NCBI RefSeq assembly: GCF_021606685.1
Contig: NZ_WKCB01000047.1
Location: 1 to 45,431, forward strand
Direction: 5' to 3'
Length of the DNA: 45,431 nucleotides
Source of the DNA: Pseudomonas syringae
GTDB lineage: Bacteria; Pseudomonadota; Gammaproteobacteria; Pseudomonadales; Pseudomonadaceae
Shown piece by piece: positions 8,237-16,861 of the stretch; position 1 is the stretch's first letter, and the number at the start of each line of letters is the position of its first letter. Both the position numbers and the translations under genes were made by a program. The notes beneath the pieces were generated by a model, which made no database searches, was not told the DNA's origin, and was given only the letters and a program-made list of their open reading frames with translations.

Positions 8237-9049
8237 TCAGTCGGCGACTGGCGCTGGCTGGATGGCAAGCTGGTCGGCCAGGCGCACGAAGGCGGCCAGG
8301 TCCAGTTGCTCGGGGCGCAGGCTGCCGTCGACGCCAGCCGCTTCGATCTCGGCGTTGCTCAACAGCGCCTTGAGCGTGTTGCGAAGGGTCTTGCGGCGCT
8401 GGTTGAACGCTTCGCGTACTACACGCTCGAGCAGTTTGTGATCCTTGGCCGGGTGCGGGAGTACCGCGTGAGGCACCAGGCGCACGATGGCCGAGTCGAC
8501 TTTGGGCGGCGGGTTGAACGCGCCAGGGCCGACGTTGAACAGGTGTTCGACGCGGCAGTGGTACTGAACCATGATCGACAGGCGACCCCAGTCGCCGCCA
8601 CCTGGGCCTGCGGCCAGGCGCTCTACCACTTCTTTTTGCAGCATGAAGTGCATGTCGCGGATGATTCCTGCGTTGTTCAGCAGGTGAAAAATCAGCGGCG
8701 TGGAGATGTTATACGGCAGGTTGCCGACCACACGCAGGCTGTTAGGCGCGGCGTTGAGGCTGTTGAAGTCGAACTTCAGCGCATCGCCCTGGTGCAGGTT
8801 GAAATTGGGCTTGCCGGCGAACTGCTGGTTGAGGATCGGGATCAGGTCCTTGTCCAGCTCTACTACGTCCAGTTGTCCGCCACTGGCCAACAGGCCTTGG
8901 GTCAGCGCGCCCTGGCCCGGGCCGATTTCCAGCAGGCGGTCTTCGGGCTTGGCATGGATGGAGCGCAGGATGCGGTCGATCACGCCAGCGTCGTGCAGGA
9001 AGTTTTGCCCGAAGCGCTTGCGCGCCCGGTGTTGGTAATGCTCGGTCAT
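8237..9049 (-). CDS. rsmA: 16S rRNA (adenine(1518)-N(6)/adenine(1519)-N(6))-dimethyltransferase
   Basis: The 270-residue methyltransferase (KsgA) puts two methyl groups on each of two adjacent adenines in helix 45 of 16S rRNA during small-subunit maturation. Visible motifs are KRFGQNFLHD at about residues 11-20, the SAM-binding LEIGPGQGALT near 40-50 and the catalytic NLPYNIS near 109-115. The start ATG 9049 overlaps the pdxA stop by four bases (ATGA). Loss of this enzyme in other bacteria gives kasugamycin resistance. The neighbours pdxA and apaG are the usual ones. Confidence 0.97.
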   Translation of the reverse strand: MTEHYQHRARKRFGQNFLHDAGVIDRILRSIHAKPEDRLLEIGPGQGALTQGLLASGGQLDVVELDKDLIPILNQQFAGKPNFNLHQGDALKFDFNSLNAAPNSLRVVGNLPYNISTPLIFHLLNNAGIIRDMHFMLQKEVVERLAAGPGGGDWGRLSIMVQYHCRVEHLFNVGPGAFNPPPKVDSAIVRLVPHAVLPHPAKDHKLLERVVREAFNQRRKTLRNTLKALLSNAEIEAAGVDGSLRPEQLDLAAFVRLADQLAIQPAPVAD

Positions 9050-10035
9050 ATACGGGTCTCGGCCATCTGATAGGCGGTTTCCAGGGCCACGTGCAGGCTG
9101 CCGGTATCGATCTTGCCGCTGCCCGCCAGGTCCAGGGCAGTGCCATGGTCGACGGAGGTACGGATGATCGGCAGGCCCAGTGTCACGTTGACGGCGGCGC
9201 CGAAGCCTTTGTATTTCAGCACCGGCAGCCCCTGGTCATGGTACATCGCCAGCACTGCGTCGCAGTGCTCCAGATATTTGGGGGTAAACAGAGTGTCCGC
9301 AGGCAGTGGGCCGCGCAGGTCCATGCCTTCTTGGCGCAGACGCTCCAGGGTTGGTTCGATGATGTCGATTTCTTCATGGCCCAAGTGGCCGCCTTCACCG
9401 GCGTGCGGGTTGAGCCCGCAGACCAGGATGCGCGGTTGGGCAATGCCGAATTTGTGTTGCAGGTCGGCATGCAGGATGCGCGTGACGCGCTCCAGGCGCT
9501 CGACGGTGATGGCGTCAGCGATATCGCGCAGCGGCAGGTGAGTGGTCACCAGCGCGACGCGCAGGCCGCGTGTGGCCAGCATCATCACGACTTGTTCGGT
9601 ATGGGTCAGTTCTGCGAGGAATTCGGTATGGCCGGAAAAGGCGATACCGGATTCGTTGATCACGCCCTTGTGCACCGGGGCGGTGATCATGCCGGCGAAG
9701 TCGCCGTTGAGGCAGCCAAGGCCTGCGCGGGTCAGGGTTTGCAGGACGAACGCGGCGTTGGCTGTGTCCAGTTGCCCGGCAACCACCGGGGTCGCCAGCG
9801 GGGTGTCCCACACGTACAAACTGCCGGCGGGGGCTGGCAGGTCGGGCCAGTTGCCCGGTGCCACGTCCAGCAAGTCGACAGCCACACCCAGCTGCGCGGC
9901 CCGCTCAAGGAGCAGGTCGCGGCTGGTAATGGCAATCAGGGGGTGTGGCTGGAGTTGCGAGGCGAGCAGCAGGCACAGGTCTGGACCTATGCCGGCCGGC
10001 TCGCCGGGTGTCACCGCGAAACGCTGGGGTTTCAC
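9046..10035 (-). CDS. pdxA: 4-hydroxythreonine-4-phosphate dehydrogenase
   Basis: The 329-residue NAD-dependent enzyme oxidises 4-phosphohydroxy-threonine; the product condenses with deoxyxylulose phosphate (PdxJ) to give pyridoxine phosphate. The N-terminal VTPGEPAGIGPDL motif, the SGHTEFLAEL metal-site region and the HDQGLPVLKYKGF and TSVDHGTALD blocks are all present. The start codon is GTG at 10035 and overlaps the surA stop by four bases (GTGA), so expression is coupled to surA. Length is normal. PdxA-like paralogues exist in degradation pathways, but this context with surA and rsmA is that of the biosynthetic gene. Confidence 0.96.
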   Translation of the reverse strand: MKPQRFAVTPGEPAGIGPDLCLLLASQLQPHPLIAITSRDLLLERAAQLGVAVDLLDVAPGNWPDLPAPAGSLYVWDTPLATPVVAGQLDTANAAFVLQTLTRAGLGCLNGDFAGMITAPVHKGVINESGIAFSGHTEFLAELTHTEQVVMMLATRGLRVALVTTHLPLRDIADAITVERLERVTRILHADLQHKFGIAQPRILVCGLNPHAGEGGHLGHEEIDIIEPTLERLRQEGMDLRGPLPADTLFTPKYLEHCDAVLAMYHDQGLPVLKYKGFGAAVNVTLGLPIIRTSVDHGTALDLAGSGKIDTGSLHVALETAYQMAETRI

Positions 10036-11366
10036 TGGGTGGCCTGGTCGGTGCCTGTTTGCTCGGCGCCTGGCAGCTTGTTCTCTACGTAGGCTTCGTC
10101 ACGGATCTGACGCAACCAGGTTTGCAGCTCTTCGTCGTACTTGCGGTTACGCAGCACGTTCAGTGCTTGTTGCTCGCGGGCCTGGCTGGTGTTGTCGGTG
10201 GCGCGACGGCCAAGGACTTCCAGCACGTGCCAGCCATATTGGGTCTTGAACGGCTTGGACAATACGCCTTGTGGGGTATCGGCCATCACCTGCTGGAACT
10301 CCGGCACCAGGGCTTTCGGGTCGATCCAGTTGAGGTCGCCGCCGTTGAGGGCAGAACCTGGATCTTCCGAGAAGCTCTTGGCCAGGGTGGCAAAGTCTTC
10401 ACCGCTTTCGATGCGGTCGTAGATCTTCTGGGCCAGTTCCTTGGTTTGTGCTTCGGTGCGGATTTCGCTTGGTTTGACCAGGATATGACGAACATGCACT
10501 TCGTCTTTCAGCGAGGTCTCGCCGCCACGGCGCTCCAGCAACTTGAGAATGATGAAGCCGCCTGGGGTGCGCGCTGGCTGAGTGATGCCACCGACTTCCA
10601 TGGCGCTCAGCTCGCGGTCGAACGGAGGTGGCAGTTGAGCGGCTTTACGCCAGCCCATGTCACCGCCTTCGAGGGCGTTGTCGCTGCCGGACACGGCGAT
10701 AGCCGTCTGGGCAAAGTCGGCACCCGCCTTGAGGCGATCATAGACAGCCTGGGTTTTTGCCGCCGCCGCATTGAGTTGCTCGGAGTTTGCGCTGTCCGGG
10801 GTCGGGATCAGGATGTTGGCCAGGTGCAGTTCTTCGGAAAGCTGCATCTTGCCCAGGTCCGAGGCCAGGAAGTTCTTCACTTCCTGTTCGGACACTTGAA
10901 CCCGCTCGGCCACACGGCGCTGACGCACACGGCTGATGATCATTTCACGGCGGATCTGGTCACGGGCGTCCTCATAGGACAAACCGTCGTGGGCCAGGGC
11001 GGCGCGGAACTGGTCAATGCTCATGTTGTTGCGCTGGGCAATGGTGCCTACGGCCTGGTTCAGTTCTTCGTCCGAAATACGGATGCCGGAACGATCGCCA
11101 ATCTGCAGTTGCAGGTTTTCGACGATCAGGCGCTCCAGCACCTGCTGGTCCAGGACGCTGGTCGGTGGCACACCACCGCCACGCTTGGCGATGGTTTGCT
11201 GAACTTCCTTGACGCGTTGGTCCAGTTGGCTCTGCATGATCACGTCGTTATCGACGATGGCCACTACCTTATCCAGTTCTTGAACCGCAGCGTGCGCCGA
11301 TGCGGTACCCAGGAACAGCGCGCCCAGCACTAGCGGGCGCAGACAATCAGAAAGCTTGGTCTTCAC
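10032..11366 (-). CDS. surA: Periplasmic peptidyl-prolyl isomerase and chaperone SurA
   Basis: This is a periplasmic chaperone for outer-membrane beta-barrel proteins, including LptD, its neighbour. An N-terminal signal peptide (hydrophobic run ending ASAHA) is followed by the SurA N domain, two parvulin domains (near residues 170-270 and 280-380) and a short C-terminal helix. I place the start at GTG 11366 (KTKLSDCLRPL), giving 444 residues. A GTG at 11372 has a closer GAAGG ribosome site and is an alternative; the frame also extends to a TTG at 11384. All three lie inside the end of lptD, so the genes overlap by about 20-38 bases and are coupled. Confidence 0.95.
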   Translation of the reverse strand: MKTKLSDCLRPLVLGALFLGTASAHAAVQELDKVVAIVDNDVIMQSQLDQRVKEVQQTIAKRGGGVPPTSVLDQQVLERLIVENLQLQIGDRSGIRISDEELNQAVGTIAQRNNMSIDQFRAALAHDGLSYEDARDQIRREMIISRVRQRRVAERVQVSEQEVKNFLASDLGKMQLSEELHLANILIPTPDSANSEQLNAAAAKTQAVYDRLKAGADFAQTAIAVSGSDNALEGGDMGWRKAAQLPPPFDRELSAMEVGGITQPARTPGGFIILKLLERRGGETSLKDEVHVRHILVKPSEIRTEAQTKELAQKIYDRIESGEDFATLAKSFSEDPGSALNGGDLNWIDPKALVPEFQQVMADTPQGVLSKPFKTQYGWHVLEVLGRRATDNTSQAREQQALNVLRNRKYDEELQTWLRQIRDEAYVENKLPGAEQTGTDQATQ

Positions 11367-14121
11367 GTTCACGATAACCTTCAATGCCTTTGTCGAGGAA
11401 GCTCTCTACCTTGGCGCCGGTCAGGCCGCCGAGTCCTTTAAGGACGATCTGCAGGAAGAGCCCGTGGTCACCCTTTTCGTTAAGCGGGGCGATCTGGCTG
11501 TATTCGTCGTTGGAAACCCAGTAACGGTTGATCAGGCGCAGTTTCCAGCAGCAGTTGTCGTACTCGAAACCACCGAAGGCTTCCAGGGTACGGTTGCGAG
11601 CGTAGTCATACTGCCAGCGGGTGATCAGGTTCCATTGTGGAATGATCGGCCACATCATCGAGAAGTCGTGTTGCTGGATTTTGTAGTAATCCTTCACGTA
11701 GTTCTCGTCGCCTGGCTGGCCATAATCGCCACCGAACTGCCATTTGCCGGTCAGCTGGTTGTAGACGACCTGGTCGTTACGATAGCGGTAACCGACGTTG
11801 ATGATCTTGTTCGGGTTGTCTTCCGGCTGGTAGTGAAGCATCGCGCTGCCGGAACGAGGACTGTGGTTCTCGGTATCCCAGTTGTAGTCGGCAGTGGCGC
11901 GCCAGTCGCGGTTGAAGCGGAACTCGTAGTCCAGGGCGACTGGCGACACGTCGGAACGTGCGTCGTCACGCTGGGACGCCAGGATACCCGGCAGTTGAAC
12001 TTCACGATCCTTGAAGTACAGCGCCTGGCCCACGGATACGCGTTGACGCTCGAAGCCGTTGTCTTCGATCCAGCGGCTGGTCAAGCCCAGGGACAGCTTG
12101 TTTTCGTCGCCGATACGGTCGGAGCCGCTGAAGCGGTTGTCACGGAACAGCGACGCGTAGCTGAACGAGTACTCGCTGGTATCAAAGACCGGGATGTCGC
12201 TCTGGTCCTTGTCCGGTACGTACAGGTAGAACGCGCGCGGTTCGAGGGTCTGGCGATAGTTGGTGCCGAACCAGTTGGTGTTGCGATCGAAGTACAGGCC
12301 GCTGTCGACGCTGGCAATCGGTACCGCACGGTCTTGGGAGCTTTTGAACTTGTCTCCCGCCGCCAGCGTATTCTTGCCAATGGAGTCGAGGTCCAGGTCG
12401 TACTTGGTGTACACGTACTTGAGCTTGGGCGTTACAAAACCGTAGCTCCAGTTCATCGGGTATTCGACGGCTGGTGCGACGTTCAAGCGGGTACCGTTCG
12501 CACGGGTCAGGCCGCGTACGTAGGTGTCCAGGCGACGCTCGACTTCGCCATCTTCATTGGTGAAGGTGCCGTTCTCCAGGTCACGGTCGAAGCGTACGGC
12601 TTCAGTCTCGTAGCTGAAGTTCAAACCACCCGGATGGTACGGCAGGGCACCGTTGAAGGTGATCTGCGGCAGGCGGTCATACGGGGTGACCTGGGAAATC
12701 GTTGCCAGCTGGTAGGCCTGCAGGTTCAGACGTGCCTTGAAGGTGTCGCCGCGATAAGTCACGGAACCCTGCTGGTTGACGTAGTCCTGGCTCTCGACGC
12801 CTTCCTGGTAGGACTTGAGGTCCTGGAAGTAGTAAGGGTCGCTGATCGTGGTGTAGTCGACCTGGGTCAGTACACGCGAATCCAACCCGCCCTGGTGTTG
12901 CCAGTTGAGCATGTAGCGGGTTTTTTCGTAATCGGTCTGACGCTTGCGCTCGTCGTTGTCGTCGTTCAGGTACGCGCCGCCGAACTGGCCTTCGCTGGAC
13001 TTGGTGAGGTAGCGGAATTCGCCTTCCATCATCATGCCGCGCTTGGTCATGTATTGCGGGTACAACGTGGCGTCGTAGTTTGGCGCCAGGTTGAAGTAGT
13101 ACGGCGTAACCAGAGTAAAGCCGGTTTCGCTGCCGCTGCTGAAGCTCGGAGGCAGGAAGCCGGACTGACGACGGTCGTCGATCGGGAAATAGATGTAAGG
13201 CGTGTACAGGATCGGGATGTTCTTGATCCGCAACGTCGCGTTGGTGGCCGTACCGAAACCGGTGGCCGGGTTCAACGTGATGTTGTTGCCCTTGAGCTGC
13301 CAGGCATTGCTGTCCGGCTCGCAGGTGGTGTACGTACCGTCCTTGAGACGGATGATCGCGTTTTCGGCGCGTTTGGCGTACAGCGCGTTACCGCGGATGC
13401 GCGACTTGTGCAGCACGTATTCGGCGTTGTCGACCTGAGCCGCGCCGGTGTCCAGCTGGACCTCGGCGTGGTCGCCGACGATCAAGGCACCGTTGTCGCG
13501 CATACGGACATTGCCGTTCAGCTCGCCACGGTTCTCGGCCTGGTACAGGCTGGCTTCTTCGGCTTCAAGCTGCATGCTGCCCTGGCGCATGACGACGTCA
13601 CCGGCCAGGGTTGCGACTTGCTGTTCCTGCTCGTAACGAGAGGCCTTGGCACCGATGAAGGTTGGCGCATCGCTCTTGTTCGTCTTGTCGTTCATGCCAG
13701 GACGAATCGGCTCGATGTACGCGCCGCTGCAGTAAGGGCCGGTTTCGGCCAACTGGGCTGCGGTCAACTTTTCACGAGGTACCCAGTCCAAGTGGCTGTA
13801 GTCGGCACTGCGCGAACGCAGGCCTCGGCCCTTGGCGTCGGTGACCAATGCGGTCTGCGGCACGGCCTCGGCTTTGCCACCAGTGTCGGCTTGCGCCGTG
13901 CTGTTGGCCGAGCTGATGGCTGCGCCATCATGCACCGGGCGCGGTGGCAGTGGGGCTGCGGCGGTTTTTGGCGCGCAATCCCAGGCACCCGAAGCAGAGA
14001 CTGAGCAGTCATACTGTTCCGCGGCGACCACGAATGAGGTGGCGAAGGGTTGCATGGCCAGCAGACTGCCGGTTACCAGCAACGGAAATTTTCTACGAAA
14101 CGCGGGGGATTTCAATGCCAT
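11347..14121 (-). CDS. lptD: LPS-assembly protein LptD
   Basis: The 924-residue outer-membrane beta-barrel, with LptE, inserts lipopolysaccharide into the outer leaflet. A signal peptide (FPLLVTGSLLAMQPF region) precedes a linker, then the periplasmic OstA/LptA-like domain (around residues 180-300, with VATLAGDVVMRQG and ALIVGDHAEVQLD-type repeats), then the barrel with many aromatic beta strands. Cysteines occur near the N-terminus (YDCS, WDC) and as CC near the C-terminus, as expected for the inter-domain disulfides. I chose ATG 14121 (MALKSPAFRRKF) because the signal peptide starts there; upstream codons to 14322 run over the divergent amgK gene. First gene of the long minus-strand chain. 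Confidence 0.97.
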   Translation of the reverse strand: MALKSPAFRRKFPLLVTGSLLAMQPFATSFVVAAEQYDCSVSASGAWDCAPKTAAAPLPPRPVHDGAAISSANSTAQADTGGKAEAVPQTALVTDAKGRGLRSRSADYSHLDWVPREKLTAAQLAETGPYCSGAYIEPIRPGMNDKTNKSDAPTFIGAKASRYEQEQQVATLAGDVVMRQGSMQLEAEEASLYQAENRGELNGNVRMRDNGALIVGDHAEVQLDTGAAQVDNAEYVLHKSRIRGNALYAKRAENAIIRLKDGTYTTCEPDSNAWQLKGNNITLNPATGFGTATNATLRIKNIPILYTPYIYFPIDDRRQSGFLPPSFSSGSETGFTLVTPYYFNLAPNYDATLYPQYMTKRGMMMEGEFRYLTKSSEGQFGGAYLNDDNDERKRQTDYEKTRYMLNWQHQGGLDSRVLTQVDYTTISDPYYFQDLKSYQEGVESQDYVNQQGSVTYRGDTFKARLNLQAYQLATISQVTPYDRLPQITFNGALPYHPGGLNFSYETEAVRFDRDLENGTFTNEDGEVERRLDTYVRGLTRANGTRLNVAPAVEYPMNWSYGFVTPKLKYVYTKYDLDLDSIGKNTLAAGDKFKSSQDRAVPIASVDSGLYFDRNTNWFGTNYRQTLEPRAFYLYVPDKDQSDIPVFDTSEYSFSYASLFRDNRFSGSDRIGDENKLSLGLTSRWIEDNGFERQRVSVGQALYFKDREVQLPGILASQRDDARSDVSPVALDYEFRFNRDWRATADYNWDTENHSPRSGSAMLHYQPEDNPNKIINVGYRYRNDQVVYNQLTGKWQFGGDYGQPGDENYVKDYYKIQQHDFSMMWPIIPQWNLITRWQYDYARNRTLEAFGGFEYDNCCWKLRLINRYWVSNDEYSQIAPLNEKGDHGLFLQIVLKGLGGLTGAKVESFLDKGIEGYREREDQAF

Positions 14122-14201
14122 CTTATTAGTCCGGGCTTCCTGCGTGCCATCTGCCCGCGGTGTGGGCCGCACGCCTCTCGATGGTCTGAAAAAGATGCGT
14201 G

Positions 14202-14207
14202 ATAATA
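14202..14207 (-). promoter_or_regulatory. Possible -10 box of the lptD operon
   Basis: On the minus strand TATTAT (14207-14202) lies in TGCTTTATTATCACG, 81 bases before the lptD start, in the 130-bp gap shared with amgK. A TG three to four bases upstream gives it a partly extended -10 character; no good -35 is visible. Assigned by eye. Confidence 0.3.
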
Positions 14208-14222
14208 AAGCATGACCCGCTT

Positions 14223-14238
14223 GACGGCTAGCGCCGTC
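14223..14238 (+). promoter_or_regulatory. Perfect hairpin just upstream of the amgK ribosome site
   Basis: GACGGC and GCCGTC are perfect inverted arms around TAGC. The right arm abuts CGGAG, the probable Shine-Dalgarno of amgK, whose ATG is at 14252. It could shape translation of amgK-murU or act as an operator for either divergent operon. No regulator is recognised. Confidence 0.4.
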
Positions 14239-14251
14239 GGAGACCCTTGTA

Positions 14252-15277
14252 ATGCCCGAGCAAGATCTACGTTTACAACAGCTGGAAGTCTGGCTGGATG
14301 AGCAGTTGCCGATCCTTTTCAACGCTCAAGGCTGGGGTGTCGTACCCCCGGCCACATTGACCGCGGCCAGCAGCGACGCGAGTTTCAGGCGCTATTTCCG
14401 GTGGGAGGGCGGCGGTCGTACCTTCGTGGTAATGGACGCCCCACCCCCCCAGGAAAACTGCAAACCTTTCGTCGATATCGCCGATTTATTGGCAAAGTCA
14501 GGCATAAATGTTCCAAAAATTTATGCAGAAGATTTGTCGCGAGGCTTTCTTTTGCTCAATGACCTGGGCACAAAGACCTATCTGGACGTGATTGACGCGC
14601 AAAACGCCGATCAATTGTTTGCCGATGCCATCGATGCCTTACTGGCTTTTCAGCAATTGCCGATGGACGCGCCGCTGCCCAGTTATGACGTGGCCTTGCT
14701 GCGCCGCGAGCTGGAATTGTTCCCGGAGTGGTACGTGCGCCGGCACCTGGGTATCGAGTTGGATACACAGCAACAAGCGCTTTGGCAGCGTGCCAGTGAC
14801 CAGTTGATCGACAGTGCCCTGGCGCAGCCGAAAGTGCTGGTGCATCGCGACTATATGCCGCGCAACCTGATGATCAGCGAGCCGAACCCCGGCGTGCTGG
14901 ATTTTCAGGACGCGGTGTACGGCCCGGTGACCTACGACATCACCTGCCTGTTCAAGGACGCCTTCCTCAGCTGGCCCCAGGCCCGCGTGCGCGAATGGCA
15001 GCGCGGTTACTGGGAGCGTGCGGTGCAGGCCGGGATTCCCGTGCAGGCCGATTTCGACGACTTCCTGCGTGCCAGCGACTTGATGGGCGTGCAGCGCCAC
15101 CTCAAGGTCATCGGCATCTTCGCGCGTATCTGCCATCGCGACGGCAAGCCGCGCTACCTGGCCGACGTGCCGCGCTTCTTTGCTTATATAGAAGCAGTGC
15201 TGGCCGAACGTCCGGAGTTGAGCGAATTGGCTGAACTGCTGACCAGCCTGCGCCAACCGACCGAGGCCAGCCTATGA
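14252..15277 (+). CDS. amgK: N-acetylmuramate/N-acetylglucosamine kinase
   Basis: The 341-residue aminoglycoside phosphotransferase-fold kinase phosphorylates the anomeric hydroxyl of MurNAc (and GlcNAc) in the Pseudomonas peptidoglycan recycling route that bypasses de novo UDP-MurNAc synthesis and so gives intrinsic fosfomycin tolerance. The catalytic block VLVHRDYMPRNLMI, followed by GVLDFQDAVYGP with the metal-binding Asp, is clear near residues 195-225. The start is ATG 14252 with CGGAG upstream. The stop overlaps the murU start (ATGA). The name rests on fold, position next to lptD and pairing with murU; all agree with the characterised Pseudomonas genes. Confidence 0.94.
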   Translation: MPEQDLRLQQLEVWLDEQLPILFNAQGWGVVPPATLTAASSDASFRRYFRWEGGGRTFVVMDAPPPQENCKPFVDIADLLAKSGINVPKIYAEDLSRGFLLLNDLGTKTYLDVIDAQNADQLFADAIDALLAFQQLPMDAPLPSYDVALLRRELELFPEWYVRRHLGIELDTQQQALWQRASDQLIDSALAQPKVLVHRDYMPRNLMISEPNPGVLDFQDAVYGPVTYDITCLFKDAFLSWPQARVREWQRGYWERAVQAGIPVQADFDDFLRASDLMGVQRHLKVIGIFARICHRDGKPRYLADVPRFFAYIEAVLAERPELSELAELLTSLRQPTEASL

Positions 15278-15948
15278 AGGCGATGATCCTGGCGGCGGGC
15301 AAGGGCGAGCGGATGCGCCCGCTCACCCTGCACACGCCCAAGCCGCTGGTGCAGGCCGGCGGCAAGCGGCTGATCGAGTATCACCTGGAGGCGCTGGCCA
15401 AGGCTGGCTTCACCGATATCGTGATCAACCATGCCTGGCTGGGTCAGCAGATCGAAAGCTACTTGGGCGATGGTGCGCAGTTTGGCTTGCGCATCCGCTA
15501 CTCCCCGGAGGGCGAGCCGCTGGAAACCGGCGGCGGGATTTTCCAGGCCTTGCCGCTGTTGGGGGATGAGCCGTTCCTGGTGGTCAATGGCGACATCTGG
15601 ACCGATTACGACTTCACCCGTTTGCGCCAACCGCTCCAGGGGCTGGCCCACCTGGTGATGGTCGACAACCCGGCGCATCACCCTTCGGGCGGGGATTTCT
15701 ACCTTGATCAGGGTTTGCTTCATGATGCGGCGCCCGGTGCCGATAACCTGACCTTCAGTGGCATTTCAGTGCTCGACCCCGCGTTGTTCGCGGGTTGCAG
15801 CGCCGGTGCCTTCAAGCTGGCGCCGCTGTTGCGTGCGGCCATGGCGAAAGGTTTGGTAACGGGGGAACACATGGCGGGACGCTGGATTGATGTCGGCACG
15901 CTGGAGCGCCTGGCGCAAGTCGAGACCCTGCTGACAGCGGGCCAGTAG
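15274..15948 (+). CDS. murU: N-acetylmuramate alpha-1-phosphate uridylyltransferase
   Basis: The 224-residue nucleotidyltransferase converts MurNAc-1-phosphate, made by AmgK, and UTP to UDP-MurNAc for cell-wall synthesis. The N-terminal MILAAGKGERMRPLT signature binds UTP, and LVNGD-like VVNGDIWTDYDF carries the metal-binding Asp. The family is close to glucose-1-phosphate thymidylyl- and mannose-1-phosphate guanylyltransferases; the short length and coupling to amgK point to MurU. It starts at ATG 15274, overlapping amgK by four bases, and ends one base before the next gene. Confidence 0.94.
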   Translation: MKAMILAAGKGERMRPLTLHTPKPLVQAGGKRLIEYHLEALAKAGFTDIVINHAWLGQQIESYLGDGAQFGLRIRYSPEGEPLETGGGIFQALPLLGDEPFLVVNGDIWTDYDFTRLRQPLQGLAHLVMVDNPAHHPSGGDFYLDQGLLHDAAPGADNLTFSGISVLDPALFAGCSAGAFKLAPLLRAAMAKGLVTGEHMAGRWIDVGTLERLAQVETLLTAGQ

Positions 15949-15949
15949 C

Positions 15950-16717
15950 ATGTTGTGGCCAGGGACGCTGATCGGCGCCGGGGCTGGCTTTGCTATCGCC
16001 AGTATTCCGGGGGCCTTGCTGGGTGCGCTGTTGGGGCAGGCGCTGGACCGCCGCATGCAACTGCAGAGTTGGGCGCAATTACGCGAACGCCTCGGCGGGC
16101 GCACGGCGTTGCGCAACGATGAACTGTTGTTTGTGCTGCTGGGGCGCCTGGCCAAGAGCGGCGGGCGCGTGGTGGATGGGCATATTCAGCAGGCGCGGCA
16201 AGAAATGCGCGCGCTGGACATGACCGAGTCGGCCCAGCGCCGTGCAATTGCGGCGTTCAACCGTGGCAAGTCCGGCACCGACCGGGTGCGCAGCTACCTG
16301 CGTGCGCTCAAGACCCAACCCCATGCAGCGGAAGGTGTGTTGCGTGCGTGCTGGCGGATGGTCTGGGCGGACGGCAAGGCGGACGACGCCGAGCGCGACC
16401 TGATCGACCTCTGGGGCAAGTGGCTGGGCTGGACGCCGCAACAGCTGCAGGCGCTGGCCGCTGACTACACGCCGGAACGCAAGCCGCTGGTCAATCGGGG
16501 GGGCAGTTATCAGGATGCGTTGCGCCTGCTCGGCGTGACGGCCACCACCGAGCCATCGGCAATCAAGCGCGCTTATCGCCGCCTGCTCAGCCGCCACCAC
16601 CCGGACAAGGTGGCCGGCAGTGGCGCTTCCCCCACACAAGTGCGCGAGGCCACCGAGCGCACCCGCGAACTGCACAATGCCTATGCGTTGATTCGCGAGC
16701 GCCGGGATTTCCGCTGA
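15950..16717 (+). CDS. DjlA-like membrane co-chaperone (TerB plus J domain)
   Basis: The 255-residue protein has a glycine-rich N-terminal membrane segment (about residues 5-30), a TerB-like helical domain in the middle (about 45-170) and a C-terminal DnaJ domain (about 185-250) with the essential HPD motif in SRHHPDKVAG. This matches DjlA, a type III J-protein anchored in the inner membrane that stimulates DnaK. The start is one base after murU, so it belongs to the amgK-murU transcript. Which DnaK client it serves here is unknown. A REPIN follows the gene. Confidence 0.88.
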   Translation: MLWPGTLIGAGAGFAIASIPGALLGALLGQALDRRMQLQSWAQLRERLGGRTALRNDELLFVLLGRLAKSGGRVVDGHIQQARQEMRALDMTESAQRRAIAAFNRGKSGTDRVRSYLRALKTQPHAAEGVLRACWRMVWADGKADDAERDLIDLWGKWLGWTPQQLQALAADYTPERKPLVNRGGSYQDALRLLGVTATTEPSAIKRAYRRLLSRHHPDKVAGSGASPTQVREATERTRELHNAYALIRERRDFR

Positions 16718-16741
16718 AAGTTATGTGATAACCCAATCCAA

Positions 16742-16831
16742 TGTGGGAGCGGGCTTGCTCGCGAATGCGCAGTGTCAGTCGACTCATTCATCAACTGACA
16801 GACTGCATTCGCGAGCAAGCCCGCTCCCACA
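16742..16831. repeat. REPIN (inverted REP pair, GAGCGGGCTTGCTCGC type)
   Basis: TGTGGGAGCGGGCTTGCTC and its exact complement form the arms (27 bases each, matching from the outer TGTGGG to inner GAATGC), separated by about 36 bases. It lies in the 144-bp gap between two convergent genes. Such mobile, non-autonomous elements depend on a RAYT transposase, which is not in this window. Same family as the element at 25236. Confidence 0.9.
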
Positions 16832-16861
16832 GGTGATCTGCTGCGGAGTTGGAATAGGCGT

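Noticed and set aside
11356..14004. An 882-codon plus-strand frame opposite lptD
   Set aside because: It is the antisense shadow of lptD, caused by high GC and codon bias; lptD has clear domains and a signal peptide.
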